Assembly: GCA_030836935.1 (NCBI GenBank)
Contig: JAUPMA010000297.1
Coordinates: 1 to 5,777 of the forward strand
Reading direction: 5' to 3'
DNA length: 5,777 bases
Source: Pseudomonadota bacterium
Lineage (GTDB): Bacteria > Pseudomonadota > Gammaproteobacteria > SZUA-229
The position numbers and the translations under genes are program-made. Numbering within the stretch: position 1 is the stretch's first letter; each line of letters begins with the position of its first letter. Below the pieces are notes generated by a model, which made no database searches, was not told the DNA's origin, and saw nothing but the letters and a program-made list of their open reading frames with translations. Positions 1 to 5,777 of this stretch are shown piece by piece.

Positions 1-1002
1 GTTCTCGCCCATTCGCCCGCAAACAGCTGGCAATCACAACTGGCACAAGCCATTACCGATCCGCTGCAATTACTGCACGCATTAAACCTGGATCCTGCCC
101 TGTTTCTGCCATACCAGCCGGCACATGCCAGTTTTCCGGTAAAAGTGCCACGCTGTTATCTTGCCAAGATCAATCCGGCCGACCCGACCGACCCGTTGCT
201 GCTGCAAGTCATGGCCAGCGCCAGGGAACTGGATTTGACGGAGCGTTTCACGCACGACCCGGTAGGCGACATGGCGGCCGTGCGCACCCCCGGTTTACTG
301 CACAAATACGCGGGGCGCGTACTGCTGATCACCACTGGCGCCTGCGCCATGCACTGCCGCTATTGTTTTCGCCGGCATTTTCCCTACGACCAGCAGCAAC
401 CGGCGCGCCAGCACTGGCAAGCCGCACTGGATTACATACGCTCGCAGCCGGATATCAGTGAAGTCATTCTCAGCGGCGGCGATCCACTGAGCCTGTCGGA
501 TCAGAAACTGGCTGAATTAATTACTGAACTGGATGCCATCCCGCATCTCAAAAGACTGCGCCTGCACAGCCGCATGCCGGTGGTATTGCCCGACCGCATA
601 ACACCGAATCTGATCCGCACACTAACCGGCAGCCGGCTGCAAACCTGCATGGTAATCCACGCCAACCACGCCCGTGAACTGGGTGCAGCCGAGCAGCTCG
701 CCATGGCGCAGCTGAAAGCAGCCGATATCCTGCTGCTCAACCAGTCGGTACTGCTGAAAAACGTAAACAACCAGGCCGGCACTCTGGCCGAACTCAGTGA
801 ACGCCTGATCGAATGCGGCGTACTGCCCTATTACCTGCATCTGCTCGATGCGGTAAGCGGTGCCGCCCACTTTGATGTAACGGAAACCGAAGCGCTGGCA
901 TTGATGGCGGAGCTGCGCCGCCGTTTGCCCGGATATCTGGTGCCTCGCCTGGTACGGGAAACCGCCGGTGAAAACAGCAAAACACCGGTATTTGGGCTAT
1001 AA
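1..1002 (+). CDS. epmB: EF-P beta-lysylation protein EpmB (lysine 2,3-aminomutase, YjeK/KamA family), 5' partial
   Basis: This is a radical-SAM, PLP-dependent aminomutase. In the known pathway EpmB converts L-alpha-lysine to (R)-beta-lysine, which EpmA attaches to a conserved lysine of elongation factor P, helping ribosomes pass polyproline stretches in the cytosol. The frame is open from the first base to the TAA at 1000-1002, giving 333 visible codons. The E. coli protein is about 342 residues, so only around ten N-terminal codons are missing. The internal GTG at 145 is not the start, because the residues before it (SWQSQLAQAITDP) match the family N-terminus. The radical-SAM CxxxCxxC cluster reads CAMHCRYC, with cysteines at visible residues 115, 119 and 122 (bases 343-366), followed by FRRHFPY. 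SGGDPL follows near residue 160. HSRMPVVLP, LLNQSVLLKNVN and YYLHLLD are all family motifs. The likely PLP-binding lysine is K327 in ENSKTP near the C-terminus. No residues appear to be missing or damaged. Neither efp nor epmA is visible in the window. Confidence 0.96.
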   Translation, partial: VLAHSPANSWQSQLAQAITDPLQLLHALNLDPALFLPYQPAHASFPVKVPRCYLAKINPADPTDPLLLQVMASARELDLTERFTHDPVGDMAAVRTPGLLHKYAGRVLLITTGACAMHCRYCFRRHFPYDQQQPARQHWQAALDYIRSQPDISEVILSGGDPLSLSDQKLAELITELDAIPHLKRLRLHSRMPVVLPDRITPNLIRTLTGSRLQTCMVIHANHARELGAAEQLAMAQLKAADILLLNQSVLLKNVNNQAGTLAELSERLIECGVLPYYLHLLDAVSGAAHFDVTETEALALMAELRRRLPGYLVPRLVRETAGENSKTPVFGL

Positions 1003-1134
1003 AGCAAACACGCAACGAATCAGGCTTAGAAATGTACGCCATCTGGCTGTTTTTACTAAAATTCTTACGGTTGTTTACAAACCAAGACAGACTTGCACCA
1101 GGATATATCCGGTGTTTATGGACCACCCCTTAAC
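1003..1134. other. Intergenic gap between epmB and the PilZ-type gene; no firm signal
   Basis: This 132-bp stretch should hold any terminator of epmB and any promoter of the PilZ-fimX pair, but nothing in it is convincing. GCC-ATCT-GGC (1038-1047) followed by a TGTTTTT run is the nearest thing to an intrinsic terminator, but the stem is only three or four base pairs. TAAAAT at 1057-1062 resembles a -10 box, but there is no good -35 hexamer 16-18 bp upstream. TTGTTTACAA at 1071-1080 is a small dyad that could be an operator half or chance. Co-transcription of the downstream genes with epmB cannot be excluded. Confidence 0.4.
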
Positions 1135-2991
1135 ATGAAGCTCAACATTCCAGAACAGGTGCCGGCCAACGAAGATGATTTTCCTACGCATCCGCGCAAG
1201 GTAAAAAAATGGCTTGAAGGCCTGAAGCAGGCCAACATGGGCGATTACACGCGCCTGGTGTACAACGGATTGCTCAAACTCAATCGCACCGCCATGCCAC
1301 CCGATCACCGTTTTGAAAACATGGAAATGCTGCGCCAGCCGCTGCGGCATATTTTCAACCAGTTGCACAAGCAATTCGTTAACCGCACCCTGCCGTTGCC
1401 GGAAAAAAGCCTGAAAATTGTCAATCTTAACCAGACGCTGCTCAGCGAAATGGCCATGGGTTACAAGATACTGGTGTTTGAAGCCTCCAACGATATAACC
1501 AGGGTCGACAGCAAACATGTACTCATTGCCTGTGAACGCGCGCTGCATTATTTGTCTGAAATGCTGCTGCGTTACAGCCAGATTTATACCGAACAACCCA
1601 AAGGCAACTGGTGGGACATCCATCATGTTTATGCCTACGCCGAAACAAAACGCCTGCATCAAAAAAGTGTCAAGGACAGCGAACTGAAATCCGGCGCCAG
1701 CACGGTTGAAGACCTGTACAAACAGATATTGCTGTTCTCGCTGGCAAAACCCAATTCCATGCGCCAGAGCGATGCCGACCGGGTATACAAATCCATGCCG
1801 GGCTGGGTACAACGAACTGCACTGAGCAGCAAGCCGGTTGCCAACAACCTGAACCGCCATTATTGCTGCCGGCTGGATCGTGATTTACCACCCGCCTGCA
1901 TCACTGCCGAAGAAATGCCCGATGCAGACAGCCTGCGCATCATCAGCACGGCGGCACTGGTAAATTATTTACGCAGCCAGATAGACGAAACCGACATGCT
2001 CAGCAATGGCGTGGCATTTGGTGATCAGGTTTCGCAGGAAACCCTGCGCGCACTGGTAACGGCCTGGAGCCTGTGCAGCAAACGCCGGTTTTCACGCGCT
2101 GTGCGCGAAGCAGAAATCAAGGTATCTATCGGACTCAACCCGATTTTTGAATCGCTGACCGCAGAAACAGCAACCCCGTCAAAACAGAAAGAAAAAAAAC
2201 ATCCTTCGATGTTTTCACTGGAATCCATACCGGAAAGCGCGCGGGTTAATCGCGATATTTTTTCACAACAGGATCCGAATATTTTCATTACCCATCCCGA
2301 ACTCAGGGCAGAAAAGGACAAATCAGCTGCCAACTGGGATCTGGTCGGGCGCGGCCGCACTCTCACTGAAGGTTATACCAGCGAACTGCAAAAACAGCAG
2401 AATGAAATGGGTGATGTCAACAAGGAAGCTCCCGATCTGCATTGGCAGATAAGCAATGTCAGTGCCGGCGGCTATTGTTTGCGCTGGGCATCCGAAAATC
2501 CGTCACGTGCCCTGGTTGGTGAATTGATTGGTGTGCGCGAACGCGAACCGGATTCAACATTCCAGTGGCGTGTCGGCATCATTCGCTGGATGCAATACAG
2601 TTACCAGACCGGGCTGGAAATCGGCGTACAGATTTTATCTCCCAAGGTTATTTCCTGCACCGTCCAGCGAATCGAGCGCAAGAACGAACAACCCTTCCGC
2701 TGCCTGATGTTGCCCGGCATCAAACCCATTCAGCAACCTTCAACCCTGCTCATGCCCGCGCATGCCTTCAGAAAAGGCAACCCGCTCAAATTGAATGTCT
2801 ATGAACGGGACATGGATATCAGTCTGGGCACTATTCGTGAACATACCGGCTCATTCACCCAGTTCCAGTTCACACAGAAATCGGAAGAGCCGGCAAAGAC
2901 GGGCGGCAATACCGGTGGCGGCACACCGGACACGGCCAGCCAGAAAAAAACCAATCCGGATGATTTTGATTCCATCTGGTCATCGTTGTAA
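1135..2991 (+). CDS. PilZ-like domain protein, 618 aa, probable cyclic-di-GMP effector next to fimX
   Basis: This is a large cytosolic protein with no signal peptide or membrane segment visible. Residues 1-310 are mostly helical-looking, with charged and hydrophobic alternation, and I cannot assign them to a named domain. From about residue 311 there are PilZ-like signatures. RRFSR (R317-R321, bases 2083-2097) fits the RxxxR c-di-GMP-binding motif and is followed by a strand-like EAEIKVSIGL. NVSAGG (441-446, from base 2455) fits D/NxSxxG, and VGIIRW (480-485) then GLEIGVQIL (493-501) resemble the last PilZ strands. The two motifs usually lie 20-30 residues apart, but here about 120 residues intervene. 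The tail at 583-606 is a Gly/Thr/Lys-rich linker, and the protein ends in an acidic-aromatic DDFDSIWSSL. I chose the ATG at 1135. An in-frame TTG at 1093 would add 14 residues that look non-protein-like; neither start has a clear Shine-Dalgarno. The fimX-like gene begins 57 bp downstream, so a joint c-di-GMP role is likely. The c-di-GMP binding itself is inferred. Confidence 0.72.
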   Translation: MKLNIPEQVPANEDDFPTHPRKVKKWLEGLKQANMGDYTRLVYNGLLKLNRTAMPPDHRFENMEMLRQPLRHIFNQLHKQFVNRTLPLPEKSLKIVNLNQTLLSEMAMGYKILVFEASNDITRVDSKHVLIACERALHYLSEMLLRYSQIYTEQPKGNWWDIHHVYAYAETKRLHQKSVKDSELKSGASTVEDLYKQILLFSLAKPNSMRQSDADRVYKSMPGWVQRTALSSKPVANNLNRHYCCRLDRDLPPACITAEEMPDADSLRIISTAALVNYLRSQIDETDMLSNGVAFGDQVSQETLRALVTAWSLCSKRRFSRAVREAEIKVSIGLNPIFESLTAETATPSKQKEKKHPSMFSLESIPESARVNRDIFSQQDPNIFITHPELRAEKDKSAANWDLVGRGRTLTEGYTSELQKQQNEMGDVNKEAPDLHWQISNVSAGGYCLRWASENPSRALVGELIGVREREPDSTFQWRVGIIRWMQYSYQTGLEIGVQILSPKVISCTVQRIERKNEQPFRCLMLPGIKPIQQPSTLLMPAHAFRKGNPLKLNVYERDMDISLGTIREHTGSFTQFQFTQKSEEPAKTGGNTGGGTPDTASQKKTNPDDFDSIWSSL

Positions 2992-3048
2992 CAGCATAAA
3001 AATAGCGTGCATGTTTTTTGTAATTTCCAACCAGCCGGTCAATGATTT

Positions 3049-5136
3049 GTGAAAAAAGAAAACAAGATCAGCATTTTTATTATTGATGACTCACTCACAA
3101 ACGAGGAGCAGGTTATCAAGATAATGCGCAGTGCCGGTTATGCCGCACACACTACCCGCCTGGAAGATGAAGAAGACCTCACCGCTGCGCTGGAAAAAAA
3201 AGCACCGGATATTCTGCTCTATGCCATGGGCATGCCCCTGTCACTCGAAGATACCATTGCCTGTTTGCAGCGCGTGCTGAAACACCCGATTCCAGTTATT
3301 GCTGTTAACCGGCCCGGTCATGAAGGCGATATCATCAAGATAATGCGCGCAGGCGCGCGTGATCTCGCCTCATTCGAAAAGCCAGCCCACCTTGAACTGG
3401 TCATCAAACGCGAAATGGCTGCCAGCATTGAAAGCCGGAAAATGCACCACCTGGAAACATCCATCAAGGAATCAGAACGGCGCTGCCAGGCCCTGCTTGA
3501 TTCGTCGCGTGATGCCATTGCCTATATTCATGAAGGCATGCACATCTACTCCAACAAATCCTACCTTGATCTGTTCAAGTTTGAAGCATCGGAAGATCTT
3601 GAAGGCATGCCGATACTCGACATGGTAGGCATGGATGATCGCGACAAATTCAAAAATTTCCTGCGTGATAACTGCAAGGATGGAACCTGCAACCACGAAA
3701 AACTGCACCTGAACCTGAAAAATGCTGACAGTACCGAATTTGAAGGTGAAATGGAATTTTCACCCGCCAGCATTGATGGCGAACCGTGCGTTCAGGTCAT
3801 CATACGGAATCAGTCAAACAGCAAGGAACTGGAACAGAAACTGGCCATGATGAGCCAGAAAGATACTGTCACTGGCCTGTTCAATCGCCAGCATTTTGTT
3901 GATTCACTGGCAACCATTACAAACACTGTCAAGGAAAGCAACCAGACAGCGGCCGTAATGCTGATACATCTGGATAACTTTGCTGACATAAAACAAAGCA
4001 CCGGCGTAGTCGGCAGTGACAAATACCTCAAGGAGCTGGCTGACAAATTAACCGAAGCAACCATCAAGAATGATTTGCTGGCCCGCTTTGAAGGCGGTGT
4101 GTTTTCCATCATCTGCAACAACCAGACAGCGGCCAGCATCCGCAGTTACGCGCAAAAATTACAAAAGACCTGCGCCAACTACATCGGCAACATCAACAAT
4201 CAGTCACTCAATTCAACCAGCAGCATTGGTATCAGCATCATTGACCAGAATGCACCGGACACCAACGAAATCCTGTTACGCGCAGAACGTGCTGTTACAG
4301 AAGCCAAGCAACTCGGCTCCAACAATATAGTGATCTACCAGCCCAAGGCCGGTGAACTCACCCAGAAGGAAATTGACACCCAGGTTACAAAAGACCTGAA
4401 AGACGCCATCACCAATAACCGGTTTATTCTGTATTACCAGCCGATTATCAGCCTGCATGGCGATACCGATGAACGCTACGAAGTATTTGTGCGGCTGCTC
4501 GGCAAGGACGGAAAAGTCATCATGCCAAATGATTTTCTGCCCGCTGCCAATCGCACCGGCATGTCACTGGCCATTGATCGCTGGATTCTGTTCAATACCA
4601 TCACCACCTTGACGCAACGGTGGAAAGACGGAAAACGCACCCTGTTTTTCGTCAAGCTCACGGCCAATTCAATCAAAGACAGTAATTTGATGAACTGGCT
4701 CAAGGAAACATTAATAAAATTCAATGTACCGAAAAACAGCCTGATCTTCCAGGTCAAGGAAAGTACCGCTGTAACCAGCCTCAAACACACCGCCGAAATT
4801 TCCAAATCACTCAAGGAACTGAATTGCAGTTTTACCCTTGATGACTTTGGTACTGGCAGCAATCCGTTTGAATTACTGAAACATGTTCCGGCAGATTATC
4901 TGAAACTGGAAAAATCATTCATGGAAAATCTTTCTTCCAGCCCAACCAACCAGGAAGCGCTGAAGAAAATTACCGAACAGGCCATGACATTAAACAAACT
5001 CACCATTGCCCAATGCGTGCAGGATGCCACCAGCCTGTCCGTACTCTGGGGCATGGGCATCAATTTCATCCAGGGAAATTTCCTGCAGGAACCCATGCCT
5101 GAACTGAATTACGATTTTACAGCGATGATGGGTTAA
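3049..5136 (+). CDS. fimX: FimX-like c-di-GMP receptor (degenerate REC-PAS-GGDEF-EAL), type IV pilus regulator
   Basis: The 695-residue length and four-domain order match Pseudomonas and Xanthomonas FimX, which bind c-di-GMP through an inactive EAL domain and promote type IV pilus assembly and twitching, in Xanthomonas through PilZ and PilB. The receiver domain spans about 7-120. Acid-pocket D13-D14 are present, but the phospho-acceptor position is A59 (YAMGMP) and the switch Ser/Thr position is N87. A PAS domain spans about 143-256. The GGDEF domain spans about 265-430; its signature reads EGGVF at 348-352 (bases 4090-4104), so cyclase activity is not expected. The EAL domain spans about 445-690. 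EAL reads EVF (478-480), the usual metal-binding Asn is K536, the Glu of ExxE is Q568 and the catalytic Glu of AEGVE is Q655. Q464, R482, D598-D599 (DDFGTG), K619 and Q675-G676 are kept, which fits ligand binding without hydrolysis. The start is the GTG at 3049: an in-frame TGA lies at 3043-3045, and the next ATG at 3124 would remove the first receiver strand. No clear Shine-Dalgarno is seen. The TAA stop lies inside the left TTAA duplication of a MITE. Confidence 0.87.
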   Translation: MKKENKISIFIIDDSLTNEEQVIKIMRSAGYAAHTTRLEDEEDLTAALEKKAPDILLYAMGMPLSLEDTIACLQRVLKHPIPVIAVNRPGHEGDIIKIMRAGARDLASFEKPAHLELVIKREMAASIESRKMHHLETSIKESERRCQALLDSSRDAIAYIHEGMHIYSNKSYLDLFKFEASEDLEGMPILDMVGMDDRDKFKNFLRDNCKDGTCNHEKLHLNLKNADSTEFEGEMEFSPASIDGEPCVQVIIRNQSNSKELEQKLAMMSQKDTVTGLFNRQHFVDSLATITNTVKESNQTAAVMLIHLDNFADIKQSTGVVGSDKYLKELADKLTEATIKNDLLARFEGGVFSIICNNQTAASIRSYAQKLQKTCANYIGNINNQSLNSTSSIGISIIDQNAPDTNEILLRAERAVTEAKQLGSNNIVIYQPKAGELTQKEIDTQVTKDLKDAITNNRFILYYQPIISLHGDTDERYEVFVRLLGKDGKVIMPNDFLPAANRTGMSLAIDRWILFNTITTLTQRWKDGKRTLFFVKLTANSIKDSNLMNWLKETLIKFNVPKNSLIFQVKESTAVTSLKHTAEISKSLKELNCSFTLDDFGTGSNPFELLKHVPADYLKLEKSFMENLSSSPTNQEALKKITEQAMTLNKLTIAQCVQDATSLSVLWGMGINFIQGNFLQEPMPELNYDFTAMMG
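5133..5136. repeat. Left target-site duplication TTAA of the MITE
   Basis: TTAA directly abuts the left terminal repeat and matches the copy at 5298-5301. Its last three bases are the TAA stop codon of the fimX-like gene, and its first T is the third base of the final glycine codon. Confidence 0.85.
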
Positions 5137-5154
5137 GGAGACTCTGATCAAGTT
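5137..5154 (+). repeat. Left terminal inverted repeat of the MITE (18 bp)
   Basis: GGAGACTCTGATCAAGTT is the exact reverse complement of 5280-5297. Pairing stops just inside, where 5155 T faces 5279 T, so with the flanking TTAA the perfect match is 22 bp. Confidence 0.93.
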
Positions 5155-5279
5155 TGGACGAGCGGATTTGTGAGACAGAATTTTTCAGCGCAAGGCGTGA
5201 AACGCAGGCAATATCCTGGATTCTTGCCAAGTTTCACAACGCAACGATGGAAAATTCTGGCCGCAAAGTCGCCGGGCAT

Positions 5280-5297
5280 AACTTGATCAGAGTCTCC
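5280..5297 (-). repeat. Right terminal inverted repeat of the MITE (18 bp)
   Basis: AACTTGATCAGAGTCTCC is the perfect reverse complement of the left end and is followed directly by TTAA at 5298-5301. Confidence 0.93.
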
Positions 5298-5301
5298 TTA
5301 A
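5298..5301. repeat. Right target-site duplication TTAA of the MITE
   Basis: This is the second copy of the TTAA target. Joining the sequence before 5137 to the sequence after 5301 restores a simple ancestral fimX end, GGTTAAGGACAG, with the same stop codon. Confidence 0.85.
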
Positions 5302-5318
5302 GGACAGTACAAAGCTTG

Positions 5319-5366
5319 AAGTTTAAAGTGGCAAGGAAAAGAATTCGCCCCACCACCTTTAAACTT
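5319..5366. terminator. Possible bidirectional hairpin between convergent fimX-like and htpX genes
   Basis: AAGTTTAAAGTGG (5319-5331) pairs with CCACCTTTAAACTT (5353-5366). This gives 10 continuous base pairs, a one-base bulge (C5356) and 3 more pairs around a 21-base loop. It lies between two convergent genes, where a shared terminator is expected. The stem is mostly A-T and no clean U-tract follows on either strand, so it is a weak candidate for intrinsic termination. It may instead be a repeat structure that only happens to sit here. Confidence 0.35.
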
Positions 5367-5383
5367 TATGACTTTAAACTTTA
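5357..5383. repeat. Short direct repeat CTTTAAACTTTA, two copies at 15-bp period
   Basis: CTTTAAACTTTA occurs at 5357-5368 and again at 5372-5383, with an inverted CTTTAAACTT partner at 5319-5328. The second copy covers the TAA stop (5374-5376) and the last codons of htpX, so the repeat has become part of the coding end. The left inverted arm could pair with either copy. The composition is clearly richer in A and T than the neighbouring genes. Confidence 0.7.
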
Positions 5384-5777
5384 AACTGCTGTAAAGCCGC
5401 AATTCTTTTCTCCAGCGGCGGATGTGTCATCAATAACGCTGCCAGACCCTGTTTCAGACCACCGTTAATACCAAACGCCGCCAGTTCACCCGGCATGTTG
5501 CTTTCCTGTTGATGCGCCTGTTGCAGGCGACGTAATGCGTTAATCATTTTTTCACGGCCGGCGAGTCTTGCGCCACCGGCATCCGCGCGAAATTCGCGCT
5601 GCCGGGAAAACCAGTTGGCAATGATGGCAGCCAGGATGCCCAGAATAATTTCGGCCACAAAACTTACAATAAAATAACCAATGCCACGTCCGCGTTCATT
5701 CTTGAACACTACACGATCAACCAGCGTGCCGATTATGCGGGAAAAGAAAATAACAAAAGTATTCAGCACGCCTTGCA
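5374..5777 (-). CDS. htpX: Membrane zinc metalloprotease HtpX, C-terminal part (5' partial)
   Basis: HtpX is an inner-membrane M48-family protease that degrades misfolded membrane proteins under envelope or heat stress, alongside FtsH. The frame is open to the window edge. The visible start QGVLNTFVIFFSRI matches the internal HtpX motif after the HExxH site, so the valine (GTG) codon at 5769-5767 is not a start. The catalytic HExxH and the N-terminal membrane helices lie outside the window. A hydrophobic segment follows (IGYFIVSFVAEIILGILAAI), then the SRQREFRADAG motif that carries the third zinc ligand (the Glu of ExxAD). GREKMINALRRL and MTHPPLEKRIAALQ are typical of the C-terminus. The visible part is about 134 residues of a protein usually near 290. 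The last residues QQFKV and the TAA stop lie in the CTTTAAACTTTA repeat. The gene is convergent with the fimX-like gene. Confidence 0.95.
   Translation of the reverse strand, partial: QGVLNTFVIFFSRIIGTLVDRVVFKNERGRGIGYFIVSFVAEIILGILAAIIANWFSRQREFRADAGGARLAGREKMINALRRLQQAHQQESNMPGELAAFGINGGLKQGLAALLMTHPPLEKRIAALQQFKV

Larger units (their letters stand above)
5137..5297. mobile_element. 161-bp MITE with 18-bp perfect terminal inverted repeats and TTAA target duplication (IS5-type)
   Basis: The element starts with GGAGACTCTGATCAAGTT (5137-5154) and ends with its exact reverse complement (5280-5297). It is flanked on both sides by TTAA (5133-5136 and 5298-5301). IS5-family elements duplicate YTAR targets, which TTAA fits, and IS5 itself begins with a GGA...GA.CAAGT pattern resembling these ends. 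I therefore infer mobilisation in trans by an IS5-family transposase. No transposase could be coded in 161 bp, and no convincing short gene lies inside. Most of the interior is also an imperfect palindrome centred near 5217: CAGAATTTT (5176-5184) against AAAATTCTG (5251-5259), GTGAAAC (5197-5203) against GTTTCAC (5231-5237), and GGCAA (5207-5211) against TTGCC (5224-5228). A transcript through it from either side could fold into a long hairpin. The intact repeats and duplication suggest a fairly recent insertion. The family assignment is less certain than the MITE structure itself. Confidence 0.88.

Noticed and set aside
145..147. GTG at 145 as the epmB start
   Set aside because: The same frame is open to base 1 and the upstream residues match the EpmB N-terminal region.
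1038..1054. Possible intrinsic terminator after epmB (GCC-ATCT-GGC then TGTTTTT)
   Set aside because: The stem is only three or four base pairs, too short to be credible despite the T-run.
1071..1080. TTGTTTACAA dyad as an operator
   Set aside because: It has only four base pairs each side and is AT-rich, so chance is a sufficient explanation.
1057..1108. Promoter-like boxes TAAAAT (1057-1062) and GATATA (1102-1107)
   Set aside because: Neither has a matching -35 hexamer at 16-18 bp, and no sigma-54 pattern fits either.
1093..1134. TTG at 1093 as the start of the PilZ-type gene
   Set aside because: The 14 added residues look like non-coding sequence, and an ATG follows at 1135 with protein-like sequence after it. 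No ribosome site favours the TTG.
1075..1860. Long open frame on the minus strand opposite the PilZ-type gene
   Set aside because: It overlaps the better-supported plus-strand gene fully, has no recognisable motif and no start context, and is a by-product of codon bias.
5154..5384. 76-codon plus-strand frame across the MITE and the repeats
   Set aside because: It runs through the terminal repeat and AT-rich repeats with no protein-like pattern, and MITEs of this size are non-coding.
1..5777. CRISPR arrays, tRNA or rRNA genes
   Set aside because: No regularly spaced repeats, cloverleaf-type sequence or rRNA signature was seen on either strand.

Overview
The window looks like chromosomal DNA of a gammaproteobacterium with type IV pili. 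Base composition looks close to balanced by eye. The evidence is the gene content: an EF-P-modifying lysine 2,3-aminomutase (EpmB), a FimX-type REC-PAS-GGDEF-EAL protein and HtpX. I cannot name the genus from sequence alone.

Layout. (1) Positions 1-1002, plus strand: epmB, complete at its 3' end but lacking roughly its first ten codons. (2) Positions 1003-1134: a short intergenic gap with no convincing promoter or terminator. (3) Positions 1135-2991, plus strand: a 618-residue protein with a PilZ-like domain in its C-terminal half. The RxxxR and NxSxxG signatures are both present but separated by about 120 residues. (4) Positions 3049-5136, plus strand: a 695-residue FimX-like protein, 57 bp downstream of the PilZ-type gene and probably in the same transcript. 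Its receiver, GGDEF and EAL modules have all lost key catalytic residues. (5) Positions 5133-5301: a 161-bp non-coding element with perfect 18-bp terminal inverted repeats and TTAA target-site duplications. I interpret it as a MITE of the IS5 type. Its left TTAA contains the stop codon of the fimX-like gene. (6) Positions 5319-5383: AT-rich inverted and direct repeats of a CTTTAAACTT unit, lying between the convergent genes and running into the end of htpX. (7) Positions 5374-5777, minus strand: the C-terminal third of the membrane zinc protease HtpX, with its 5' part outside the window.

How the genes fit together. The two central genes form a plausible cyclic-di-GMP-responsive pair. The FimX-like protein looks like a catalytically dead c-di-GMP receptor of the kind that controls type IV pilus assembly and twitching. 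Its neighbour carries a second potential c-di-GMP-binding fold. A functional partnership between them is inferred from adjacency, not proven. epmB (translation-factor modification) and htpX (membrane protein quality control) are housekeeping neighbours with no evident link to the pair. The most unusual feature is the small mobile element placed exactly on the fimX-like stop codon without altering the protein.
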